Shown here: piece by piece, positions 34,984 through 43,435 of the stretch | Layout of the letters: each line of letters begins with the position of its first letter | Position numbering within the stretch: the first letter of the stretch is position 1 | Source of the DNA: Kiritimatiellia bacterium | GTDB lineage: Bacteria; Verrucomicrobiota; Kiritimatiellia; RFP12; UBA1067 | Length of the DNA: 64,000 bases | Assembly (NCBI GenBank): GCA_017454745.1 | Contig: JAFTCL010000041.1 | Coordinates: 1-64,000 of the forward strand | Direction of reading: 5' to 3' | Notes under the pieces: model-generated | The model's input: only the letters and a program-made list of their open reading frames with translations | Told to the model about the DNA's origin: nothing | Database searches by the model: none | Position numbers and translations under genes: made by a program

Positions 34984-37900
34984 TCAGGGGAGCGGGATGG
35001 AGGTGACGGAGCGCGGGGCGAGTGTCAGCAGACGTTCGCTGTCCGCGCCTTCGGGCAGTTGCCATTTGAGGCGAAGTTCTGTCCCGGAGATGTTGACGAG
35101 GAAGGCAAGGCGGCGCCCGTCCCGCGCGCGCCAGACCGTTCCCATCGCCGCCGGCATCTTGAAGCGGCAGGCGGGCTCCCGGTTCCACATGACTTCGACC
35201 ATCGGCGTGTTCGGTGGCATGGACAGGTCGCCGAGCAGTTCGCCGAACACAAAGAAATCCTTGTGGGCGAGCCGCTCGCGGCAGAGTCGGAGCGTGAAGG
35301 CGAGATGCTCCTTGTGGCTGGCGTTGAACGGCCAGGTGGAGTTCCATCCGAGCTGGCAACCCCAAAGGAAGTCGCGTCCCTGCAGGGCGCAGTAGGCGTC
35401 GAGGGTGTCTTGCGAACTCTGCGGGCTGCTGAAGTATACGGTATATCCCGAATAAACGGCGGGGAGCAGGGGCACGTCGTACGGCGTGCGCACGAACCAA
35501 GCGAGGAAGGCGTCGAAGCTGTCGATGTACGGTTCTGCGTCACATTCGGTGGTGAGGACGACGTTATTATCGAGTGCGGCGCGCGCGCGGATCGGCGTCA
35601 TCAGCTCCCGGTAGGCGTCAACCCAGTAGCGTCCGCCGCCGAGCGGGTGTCCGTGCGCGGTGTCGTAACAGGCGGCGGGGCGGGCCGCAGCCACTTGGTC
35701 GAGGTAGATGGAGTTGACACCGATACGTTCCATGAGCTCCGTGCAAATGTCGTTTACACGCGTGCGCCAGAGCGGAGTGGTGGGACACATCGGCGAGAGA
35801 CGGCGCTTGGAGGCGTAGAGTTCAACATAGTGCGTCTTGCCGTCCGGTTTCTTGCAGGCCGCCGGGAGTGCGTTGGTGAAGCTGGAGATGTCGGAGTCCC
35901 ACAGGCGCGCGTTGATGTATGGCATCACAAGTACGCCCTTGCTCTTCATCCAGGCCACCGCCTCGGCCATGCCGGGGCGTTCGGGGAAGTACTCGGGATA
36001 GGTGTGGTCGAAGGGGATTTGGTGCCAACAGTACCAGTGGACGCCGAGCGGGATGTCGCCAAGGGCGGCGAGCGCCATTGCGGTGGCGTTGGTGACTTGC
36101 GCGGGTGTGTTGCCGGCGTTCATCCAAAAGCCGACGTCTACGATGCGGCGGTTGAAGTCGGTACGCGTGACGAGCGGGCCTTTCGCGGTCCATGCCTGCT
36201 TCGTGGCCCACGCACGGTATCGTTTGGCGGCGCGCCACCAACTGCCGGTGAAGGCCGCTGTCTCGACCGCGAAGTCGGGCGCGTGGGCGGCACCGGGACG
36301 GCCCGCGTCCGGGCAACGGTAGTCGATGCGCAGATCAAGACCCGTCGTGTCGAACGCCTTCTCCTGTGCGCCTCCGTCGAGTGTAGTGAACTGCAGACCC
36401 GTGCCGCCGAGCAGGAAAGAGATCGTCTGCACGGGCACACTGCCACTAGGATAGCCCATTCGTTGGCCGCTCACGTAGTTCGGCATGAGACGTGCACCCC
36501 AGTTGCCGATCGGCAAAAGGGCGGAGGCCGTGCCGGGGCGCACCACGCGGTCGATGACGGGGAATTCCGTGTTGGCAAGCCCCCAGTGTGCGCTACGGTT
36601 TGTCACGGCGAGACGCCACTCCGCCGCGGTGCCGTCCGATGTGAGGGTGACGGTGGCGAAGACGTCGATCGTACCGTTTTCATTTGTGGGCGAGAGTCCC
36701 TTCCAGCTGAAGCGAAACGCGTTGGGTAGATGTTCCACCGTGCGGTCGGCGCAGGGGGTGTGGTTGTCGAGCGTGAGCGTGTTCGTGGCGCAGCTGTCGC
36801 GCCAGAGGGTGAGTTTCCAAAGGTTGGCGCGTCCCGATTCGGCGTGTCCGAACGCGACGGGTTCGTCAAGCCGGTTCTCGATGCCGAGGCACCCGAAGCC
36901 GTTGGCGGCCGTGTCGAAAGCGATGCGGATACCGCGTCCTTCTAGCACGATGGCATCGGGCGGCACAACGAGTGGTTCGGTCGGCACCCACGGATGGCCG
37001 TTGCGTCGCACTGTCACGACGGAGGTGGCGTCGAACTGGCGGTTGAATCCCGTGTGGTCGAGCGATGGCCCGAGATACATGCGTACGGTGCGGGGAAGTG
37101 TGCGCGACTTCCACCCGCCGCGCGCGGCCACGATGTAGTACACGAACTCGTTCGAGGCGTCCCAGCCGGTGGCATGCTCCGCCGCCATGGCGATGGCGTT
37201 TGTGCCGTCCGAGTAGGCGACCCAGCTTCCGCCGAATCCCTTGCTCTTCTCGCCGGGCTTCTGGATCGGTACGGGTGCGTTTCCGTTGCTGGAGAGGTAG
37301 CGCGTGTAGCGCGGACGCGCCTGCGGCCAGCTGGCATGGAGGGTATGGACCTCGGACCAGCCGGTTTTGCCGTCCTGCTCGTGCCGTGTCTCGACACGCA
37401 CGACGGGCGAGCCGGCCGTGTAGACGTAGCGGGAGAAGATGCGCACACCCTGCACAACGGACGAAGTCTCGATAACCGCGCGCAGGGGCGTGTTGAGGGC
37501 GATGCGCACGGTGGCTGGGGCGTTGCGGAGTATATACTGGTCGAGACGGCCCTCGGCATTACGCCGCACGAGACGGTCAAGGAAGAAGATGTCGTCATCG
37601 CGCTGCCCGCTCAGCGGGAAGGTGACGTGTTCGGGCAAACCGCCCCTTTTCGCGGAGTGGCGTAGCGTGAATGATACGTTCCGCACCGTAATCTCACCAT
37701 CGGCCGCAGTGTCAACGGCGAGGAAGGGAACCGTCTCGGTCGGGCGGGAGATTGATCCTCCCGTGCGTGGGATGAGCGCGAAACGGGTGCGTCCATCTGC
37801 GAGGAACACGAGCTCGGGTTGTTCGCCCGTTGTGTCGAGGGCCCACGGAACCGGCGTGGCGGTGCCATCCTGCCCGATGGCCACCAGCGCGTCCGTTTTC

Positions 37901-38031
37901 ATGCGTGTCGCCCAGTCGCGCCCCACAGCGCATGACACCACGCGCGGGGCGTTGTCAGTCACCTCAAAGGTCCACTCTTCCGCCGCCGCGCCAACCGTCG
38001 CGAACGCAAGAACCGCAAAAATGATCTTCAT
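34984..38031 (-). CDS. secreted DUF6259-type glycoside-hydrolase-like protein
   Basis: This protein of 1015 aa has a signal peptide (MKIIFAVLAFATVGAAA) and a long N-terminal beta-sandwich half. The C-terminal half looks like a TIM-barrel glycosidase related to alpha-galactosidases. Barrel strands are visible as GVHWYCWHQIPF, GVLVMPYINARLWD, NSIYLDQVAAARP (likely catalytic Asp) and VLTTECDAEPYIDSF (a second acidic candidate). A short C-terminal beta domain ends the protein. The ATG at 38031 has GGAGG 5 nt upstream and starts the signal peptide; an in-frame codon at 38061 is rejected. The role is likely breakdown of a host or plant glycan; the linkage is unknown. Confidence 0.75.
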   Translation of the reverse strand: MKIIFAVLAFATVGAAAEEWTFEVTDNAPRVVSCAVGRDWATRMKTDALVAIGQDGTATPVPWALDTTGEQPELVFLADGRTRFALIPRTGGSISRPTETVPFLAVDTAADGEITVRNVSFTLRHSAKRGGLPEHVTFPLSGQRDDDIFFLDRLVRRNAEGRLDQYILRNAPATVRIALNTPLRAVIETSSVVQGVRIFSRYVYTAGSPVVRVETRHEQDGKTGWSEVHTLHASWPQARPRYTRYLSSNGNAPVPIQKPGEKSKGFGGSWVAYSDGTNAIAMAAEHATGWDASNEFVYYIVAARGGWKSRTLPRTVRMYLGPSLDHTGFNRQFDATSVVTVRRNGHPWVPTEPLVVPPDAIVLEGRGIRIAFDTAANGFGCLGIENRLDEPVAFGHAESGRANLWKLTLWRDSCATNTLTLDNHTPCADRTVEHLPNAFRFSWKGLSPTNENGTIDVFATVTLTSDGTAAEWRLAVTNRSAHWGLANTEFPVIDRVVRPGTASALLPIGNWGARLMPNYVSGQRMGYPSGSVPVQTISFLLGGTGLQFTTLDGGAQEKAFDTTGLDLRIDYRCPDAGRPGAAHAPDFAVETAAFTGSWWRAAKRYRAWATKQAWTAKGPLVTRTDFNRRIVDVGFWMNAGNTPAQVTNATAMALAALGDIPLGVHWYCWHQIPFDHTYPEYFPERPGMAEAVAWMKSKGVLVMPYINARLWDSDISSFTNALPAACKKPDGKTHYVELYASKRRLSPMCPTTPLWRTRVNDICTELMERIGVNSIYLDQVAAARPAACYDTAHGHPLGGGRYWVDAYRELMTPIRARAALDNNVVLTTECDAEPYIDSFDAFLAWFVRTPYDVPLLPAVYSGYTVYFSSPQSSQDTLDAYCALQGRDFLWGCQLGWNSTWPFNASHKEHLAFTLRLCRERLAHKDFFVFGELLGDLSMPPNTPMVEVMWNREPACRFKMPAAMGTVWRARDGRRLAFLVNISGTELRLKWQLPEGADSERLLTLAPRSVTSIPLP

Positions 38032-38059
38032 GTTATCCTCCAGTTTCAAATCGGTGGCC

Positions 38060-38089
38060 ATTATAGCATGCCAATCGGTGTGACGGCAA
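38060..38089 (-). promoter_or_regulatory. promoter of the DUF6259 gene
   Basis: On the minus strand TTGCCG (38084-38089) and TATAAT (38060-38065) are 18 nt apart, with TGC directly before TATAAT. The start codon at 38031 lies about 28 nt beyond the -10, which leaves room for the GGAGG ribosome site. Confidence 0.6.
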
Positions 38090-38199
38090 AGACGTTTTTA
38101 GATCCCGCCAGTAAATTTCCGGTGCAATAATACTTTGTAGGGTTCAGAGTGATTATTACGTGCTATTTACGAAACTAAACAAAGGGTAGTAATTCCCGG

Positions 38200-38228
38200 T
38201 TGCACTCAGAACCGGATTTTGTTAAACT
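38200..38228 (+). promoter_or_regulatory. promoter of the glycosyltransferase-epimerase pair
   Basis: TTGCAC at 38200-38205 and TAAACT at 38223-38228 are separated by 17 nt, about 50 nt upstream of the ATG at 38279. The divergent gap 38032-38278 also holds an AATAAT/ATTATT inverted repeat around 38125-38160. I see no other gene there. Confidence 0.5.
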
Positions 38229-38278
38229 GACCATTGCCTTGTGAAAAGGTGCCGCGAGTGTGTGCGGACCGAATAAAG

Positions 38279-39316
38279 ATGAAGACGATTGACCGAATAT
38301 CCGTGTTGATTACCGCATATAAGAATGCGGAGTTGGTGAAGCAGTGCGTGGACTCGCTACGAACCGCATTCGGCGGAACGCTCCCTGAGGTCGTGATTGT
38401 TGACGACGCGGCGGGCGATGCCCCGACCCGCGAACTGGCGGAGTCTTACGCCGCCGAAGGCGTGAAGTTCGCCGTGATGCCGGAAAACGGCGGGTTCGCC
38501 GGAGCGAATAATTTCGGCTACCCGTTGTGTACGCGGGAATTCGTGGCGCTGGTGAACACCGATATCGTGTTTCGGGAGGAGCCGTTTACGGCGTTGGTCG
38601 AGTTTATGGACGCCCATCCGCAGGCTGGCGTTGCGCAAGGCACGGTGATCGTGCGGAACGGGCAGCAGGGCGCGGACGGCAGACTTAACGGTTGCGGGTC
38701 GTTCCTGACCCCGCTCGGCAACAACACCTGTCTGGGGTGGCTGGCCCCGGCGGACGATCCGGTGGGGAGCGAGGCCCGTAAATGTTTCGCCGCCTACGGC
38801 GCGATGTTCATGATCCGGCGCGGGGTGGTGGAATCCGTTCCCTGCGGTTTGTTCCACGGCTTTTTCCACACCTACTACGAGGAGGTAAACTTCTGCCACC
38901 GGGCTTGGCTTGCCGGCTGGGAGGTGTGGTACGTGCCGACACCCCCGGTGGATCACGCGCACGGCGCGACCATGGAACGGTTTTACGCCCGCGAGGATGT
39001 GCTGAAGCGGTTTTACCGGAATATACGGTTTTCTTACCGGACGTGCTTTGGCTGGCGCGGACGGCTAACAGTGGCACCGATGTTTGAACTATGCGCAATG
39101 GCGCAGGCGGCGCTGCAATTGTTGCGCGGCAATGGTACCGCTTTCCGCGCCCATTGGTGGGCGTTGCGCGATTTGCGGCGTTTGCGCGGCGAGGCGGTGG
39201 CGGTGCGGAAGGCCGTTCAGTCCGCCCGGAAGGTCAGCGACACGGAGTTGTTCCGGGTGGTGATGCGCCGTCGCACTTGGCGCGAGTTTTGGGATACGGT
39301 CCGCTCCAATGTGTAG
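38279..39316 (+). CDS. family 2 glycosyltransferase
   Basis: The product (345 aa) is a GT-A-fold transferase of the rhamnosyltransferase-like GT2 type. The nucleotide-binding start VLITAYKNAELVKQCVDSL, the EVVIVDDAAGDAPT segment and the metal-binding acidic motif VNTDIVF are present. Later segments FMIRRGVVES and YYEEVNFCHRAWLAGWEVWYVP match the acceptor-side region, with EE-D-like acidic residues. There is no membrane segment, so it acts on the cytosolic face. The ATG at 38279 gives the normal N terminus; in-frame codons upstream to 38234 are judged non-coding. It precedes a sugar-nucleotide epimerase gene by 41 nt, so the pair probably builds an envelope polysaccharide. Confidence 0.88.
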   Translation: MKTIDRISVLITAYKNAELVKQCVDSLRTAFGGTLPEVVIVDDAAGDAPTRELAESYAAEGVKFAVMPENGGFAGANNFGYPLCTREFVALVNTDIVFREEPFTALVEFMDAHPQAGVAQGTVIVRNGQQGADGRLNGCGSFLTPLGNNTCLGWLAPADDPVGSEARKCFAAYGAMFMIRRGVVESVPCGLFHGFFHTYYEEVNFCHRAWLAGWEVWYVPTPPVDHAHGATMERFYAREDVLKRFYRNIRFSYRTCFGWRGRLTVAPMFELCAMAQAALQLLRGNGTAFRAHWWALRDLRRLRGEAVAVRKAVQSARKVSDTELFRVVMRRRTWREFWDTVRSNV

Positions 39317-39357
39317 CCGTCGGACTTCGGACGTAGCGGTGGATGGAGGTTTTTGAG

Positions 39358-40368
39358 ATGCAGAGTGTGCTGGTTACCGGCGGGGCCGGGTTCATCGGTT
39401 CCCATGTGGCGGAATGGCTTGTGAAGGCGGGTTACCGCGTTGTGGTGCTGGACGACCTTTCGGGCGGATTTCCGGAAAATGTGCCCGAAGGCGCCGAGTT
39501 TGTTCGCGGCAGCGTGCAGGATGCGGCAACGGTGGACGCCCTGTTCGAACGGGAAAAGTTTTCTTACGTGTTCCATCTTGCGGCTTACGCCGCCGAGGGG
39601 TTGAGCCACTTCATCAAGAACTTCAACTACAGTAACAATCTTGTGGGCAGCGTTAACCTGATAAACGCCGCCGTGAATTCGGGTACGGTGAAGTGTTTCG
39701 TGTTCACCTCTTCCATCGCTGTGTACGGGCGCAACCAGACGCCGATGGTGGAGGAACTGGAACCGCGGCCGGAAGATCCGTACGGCATCTCAAAATACGC
39801 GGTGGAGTTGGATTTGCGCGAAACCAAGGAGATGTTCGGGTTGGATTATGTTATTTTCCGCCCGCACAATGTGTACGGCGAACGCCAGAATATCGGTGAT
39901 CCCTACCGCAATGTTATTGGGATTTTCATGCGCCAGATTCTTACCGGTCAGCCGCTAACGATTTTCGGCGACGGAGAGCAGGTTCGCGCTTTCAGTTACA
40001 TTGACGACGTGGCACCGGTAATCGCCAAGTGCATTGAGCGTCCGGAAACCTGGAACCAGGTTTACAATATCGGGGCGGACAAGCCGTGGACGGTGAACGA
40101 GTTGGCGACGACCGTGTGCCGGGCGATGGGCGCGGAGTCTTCGGCAATCCGGCATTTGGATGCCCGCAACGAGGTGGTTACCGCCTATTCCTGCCATGAC
40201 AAAGTGAAACGGGTTTTTGGCGACCTTATTCGCAATGTCCAGCTGGAAGAGGGAATCGGCAAGATGGCGGCATGGGTGAAGACCCTCAAAAACGTGCCGG
40301 AACCCCGGCGTTTTGGCCACATTGAGGTTCCGAAGAATCTGCCGCCAAGCTGGGCTAAGCTCTCATAG
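39358..40368 (+). CDS. NAD-dependent sugar-nucleotide epimerase/dehydratase (extended SDR)
   Basis: This 336-aa enzyme has the Rossmann motif GGAGFIGSH (residues 8-16), the TSSIAVYG segment with the catalytic Ser/Thr, and the YxxxK pair Tyr142-Lys146 (YGISK). PHNVYGERQNIGDPYRNV is typical of UDP-glucose 4-epimerase-like proteins, and FGDGEQVRAFSYIDD is a family signature. The exact sugar (glucose/galactose, N-acetyl or uronic form) cannot be decided. The ATG at 39358 is chosen because GGAGG lies 8 nt upstream. The stop is separated by 2 nt from the stop of the convergent glycosidase gene. Confidence 0.9.
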   Translation: MQSVLVTGGAGFIGSHVAEWLVKAGYRVVVLDDLSGGFPENVPEGAEFVRGSVQDAATVDALFEREKFSYVFHLAAYAAEGLSHFIKNFNYSNNLVGSVNLINAAVNSGTVKCFVFTSSIAVYGRNQTPMVEELEPRPEDPYGISKYAVELDLRETKEMFGLDYVIFRPHNVYGERQNIGDPYRNVIGIFMRQILTGQPLTIFGDGEQVRAFSYIDDVAPVIAKCIERPETWNQVYNIGADKPWTVNELATTVCRAMGAESSAIRHLDARNEVVTAYSCHDKVKRVFGDLIRNVQLEEGIGKMAAWVKTLKNVPEPRRFGHIEVPKNLPPSWAKLS

Positions 40369-40370
40369 CG

Positions 40371-43300
40371 TCAGTTGAACCCGCACTCGGCCCAGTCGCC
40401 GTGGTCGGATTTGTCGCCATCGTCGCCGTCGGTCACCACAAACTTGACCGCTGTCACGCCATCGGGAATCGCGGAGTCGAAATGCCAGACTTCGGTGCCG
40501 CCAAAACGGATGTATGGCGACACGGCGATTTCCGACTCGCCGCCGGGATGGATTCCGACGATCTTGAACACTACGCTCGACTGATCCTGTACCCGCTGAC
40601 TTTCGTCAACGCCGACAATGGCGACCACGCGTTTCCATTCGGGTTTCCGTTCGAAAACCGCATATCCGGGACCGTGGATTGCCATGCCGCCAGGATAGGT
40701 TTTTTTGCCGATTCGGATTTCGCCGTCGTATCCTTTGCCCATGCGAATGCCTCCGCCCCATCCGGCTTTCTGCTCGGCGGGTTTAAGCGTTTCGATGCGC
40801 ACTTTGGGCGGCGGCGGTAGCGGCGGCAGTGGGCGCGGCGGTTCCAGTTCCGGCGGCAAGGGGCGTTTCAGCGGCAGGGCCGCCAACGTTATCGGCGCCG
40901 CTGGCGTTTTCGGCTCGCCGAATACCGCGTTCCACTTTATTTCCCGGGCGGTGGGTGTGCTGAACGTAAGCCGCACCGTGCCGTTCGTTTCCGTAACGGT
41001 CAGCTTCACGCCGGCTGCGGAATCGTCTTCGGAGACGGATGCCTTGTCCAACTGGAATAGCGTGCCGTCCGGCAGATCGGCGGCGATGACCACACTTTCC
41101 TCCGTTCCCGGCGCGATATGTTTGGCGGTGCCGGAAAGTGTGCGCTTCGCCTCGTCCCAGCATTCGTCCGCGATGTCCATCCATCCTTGCAGAATATGGC
41201 GAGTCGTGGAAATTACCTGAGGACGCGCCTCGGCTCGGGTAAGACGAAACATTTCGCATTCGAGCCGGTTGAGCTCAATCGACAGTTCGTCCCCTGCACC
41301 AAGAATCCCGAGGTATGAGTCATCCCAAAAAGCGTGCGCCCGCCATTTGGCGTCAGGGTCAAGCCCGACGGTGCCATCCTTTGCCCGGTCGCCGCACAGC
41401 GCGACTTTAACGGTCGCCCGTTTGGTGGTGGGGTTAAAGAGCATCACTTGGTGCCAATCCGTGGTAAGCTCCAGATCATAGGCGGTGGGATTGACCGTTC
41501 CCGGCTTGAACGCGTCCAGCGGACGCGCCGCGAAGGGTTCGCGGTATTCGGGGTAGAGGCGCGAGAGGTCATGGGTCATTTCCGGGGTGAATAGCCGGAA
41601 ACTGGTCGCGAGTTCAATGCGCCCGCTGGTGAGATACACCGTGGTGAGCATTGAGCGGCGCATGCCGTCGCTTAAACCGTGGATGGCTTTTGAATCCGGG
41701 TAATAGTTGAAAACCGTGCGCATTTTGAACCAGCGAAGCCCGTCGGTGGTAATCATGCGCGGATCAAATTTGTTCGAGTCGCTCCACGTGCGTTGCGTAT
41801 CAACGATTCCGGCGGTGGCGTCGAGGCACGGCCGTCCGCACTCGCCGAGATTGCGTTCGTCGAGGTACGCTTCCTTGCCGAGACCTTCGCGGGCGATGGC
41901 GAAATAGCGGCGGTAGACCTGCACCGCCGTCGCGTGGATGTCGTCAAAACCGCCTTGGGTGTTGTATCCGGTTTCGGGGTAGTCAAATTTAATCCCCCGC
42001 ATGCCGTCTTGGCGCAAACGTTTCCACACATTGAGCATGTGCTCGGACATCCCTTTGTCGGTGATATCATAAGTTACGTATGGCCGGTGGTGCATGTGCT
42101 TGCGCTCGATGCCGTCGATCGAATTGAAAATCATCCAGTCGGGATGTTCTTTCGCGAAGTCGTTGCTGGGCATCCCGACCTGAAAGTAGGTGTAGGGAAT
42201 GCCGTTGCGCTCGCGGATCGCGGCGCACCATTTGGCGAACGTCTCGTAAGGCGGCCGCAGATGCCCGTATTTTGCCCAGTGGGCATCGTCGTACCAGCCC
42301 TGCTCGGTGTTGCCGTTGTCGCCGTAACAATAATAGTCAGGCTCCAGGCGCACTCCGACTTTCGAGTATTTCGTAAAGCCTTTTTCATTCGCCATGTCCA
42401 GTTCTTTGACTAGCGCAGGGGCGTTGTTGATGTTGCCGAGGTGGCTAAGCGCCCCGACCGCCCAGCCGCAAAGCAAGGGGAAGTCGTAAACGTTGGGATC
42501 GCAGCCGTTCACTTTGCGCATGGCGCGGCCGTACGTCTCAGCGGATACGAAAGGGTCGTCGGTAACGGCATCGATATAAAACGTGTCGCGGTCAAAACGC
42601 GTTTTGGAGCCGGGTTCGATAAGCGCGCCTACTTCATCCTGGGCGTAAAGGGTGAGGGCCCCGTCGATCAGCTCGGCAAATTTTCCGAATGCGTCGTATT
42701 GGAGTCCGCCCGCAACCAGAGAACGGCGTTTCCCGTCCACTAATCCCGTCCATACAATCCCGTTGGCGCTGCAACGGGTCATACCGGAACACAGGTGCGC
42801 CGGTTCCGCGCCCGCCGCGCTGTTGATGTTTTTGGCGTCGGTGATTTTCTCCCGATCCTCCGGCAGCCATTCCCCGCCGCGCATGACGGTGGCGGAAATC
42901 AGGCGGCGGCGATACCAAACCGGGGCGTCAACGCCGAAAGCGGCTACGAGCGCGGGCGAATTGTCGTATAAGGTGTAGGTGTAAACCGGTTCCCACCCCC
43001 CTTTGCTGTGCGGATGCTGGTACCCGGCATCGTAAAAGCCCCACCGCGAGCCTACCGAATCGTCGCGCACCGTGAATGTGATGCGTACGCCGTGGCCGAG
43101 CGCGTCGTTAACCTCATCGGTTTTGGCGGAGAAATGCGCCCCCCGGACGGTGGAGGTTCCGCCCACTCCGGCGTTGGCGATACGGGTGTTTCCGCTGGCG
43201 TCGCGGATTGAGAACGAGCCGCGCTCTATGTCAAAAACAACCGACGCGATGCCGTTTGACAGCGTGGTTTGCTTGTCTTTATTTATCGCCACCGCGATTC

Positions 43301-43397
43301 CGGCCGCCGAATCTGTCGCCATGAAAATCGCCAACAATGCGGCGCCGAATCCCAAACTGCGGAATACTCTGCAAAGGTAATGGACTTTGACCATCAT
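40371..43397 (-). CDS. secreted alpha-galactosidase-like glycosidase with C-terminal NPCBM domain
   Basis: The 1008-aa protein has an N-terminal hydrophobic export signal (about residues 8-33), a beta-sandwich region, then a TIM barrel resembling GH27/GH36 enzymes. GIKFDYPETGYN near residue 470 is the probable nucleophile strand, and DTQRTWSDSNKFD resembles the acid/base loop. The last 140 residues form an NPCBM-type carbohydrate-binding module, with GGMAIHGPGYAVFE, VAIVGVDESQRVQDQSSVVF and VKFVVTDGDDGD. A proline-rich linker (PPELEPPRPLPPLPPPPK) connects them. GAGGG precedes the start; ATG codons at 43397 and 43394 are both possible. It lies 38 nt after the ketosynthase gene on the same strand. 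Confidence 0.78.
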   Translation of the reverse strand: MMVKVHYLCRVFRSLGFGAALLAIFMATDSAAGIAVAINKDKQTTLSNGIASVVFDIERGSFSIRDASGNTRIANAGVGGTSTVRGAHFSAKTDEVNDALGHGVRITFTVRDDSVGSRWGFYDAGYQHPHSKGGWEPVYTYTLYDNSPALVAAFGVDAPVWYRRRLISATVMRGGEWLPEDREKITDAKNINSAAGAEPAHLCSGMTRCSANGIVWTGLVDGKRRSLVAGGLQYDAFGKFAELIDGALTLYAQDEVGALIEPGSKTRFDRDTFYIDAVTDDPFVSAETYGRAMRKVNGCDPNVYDFPLLCGWAVGALSHLGNINNAPALVKELDMANEKGFTKYSKVGVRLEPDYYCYGDNGNTEQGWYDDAHWAKYGHLRPPYETFAKWCAAIRERNGIPYTYFQVGMPSNDFAKEHPDWMIFNSIDGIERKHMHHRPYVTYDITDKGMSEHMLNVWKRLRQDGMRGIKFDYPETGYNTQGGFDDIHATAVQVYRRYFAIAREGLGKEAYLDERNLGECGRPCLDATAGIVDTQRTWSDSNKFDPRMITTDGLRWFKMRTVFNYYPDSKAIHGLSDGMRRSMLTTVYLTSGRIELATSFRLFTPEMTHDLSRLYPEYREPFAARPLDAFKPGTVNPTAYDLELTTDWHQVMLFNPTTKRATVKVALCGDRAKDGTVGLDPDAKWRAHAFWDDSYLGILGAGDELSIELNRLECEMFRLTRAEARPQVISTTRHILQGWMDIADECWDEAKRTLSGTAKHIAPGTEESVVIAADLPDGTLFQLDKASVSEDDSAAGVKLTVTETNGTVRLTFSTPTAREIKWNAVFGEPKTPAAPITLAALPLKRPLPPELEPPRPLPPLPPPPKVRIETLKPAEQKAGWGGGIRMGKGYDGEIRIGKKTYPGGMAIHGPGYAVFERKPEWKRVVAIVGVDESQRVQDQSSVVFKIVGIHPGGESEIAVSPYIRFGGTEVWHFDSAIPDGVTAVKFVVTDGDDGDKSDHGDWAECGFN

Positions 43398-43435
43398 TCC
43401 AGCCCTCCCGTGACGCCGCCGACAATGGTTGCGGC

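Noticed and set aside
35059..36729. 556-codon open frame on the plus strand
   Set aside because: It is antisense to the DUF6259 protein, which has a signal peptide, Shine-Dalgarno and promoter; the antisense translation shows no motif.
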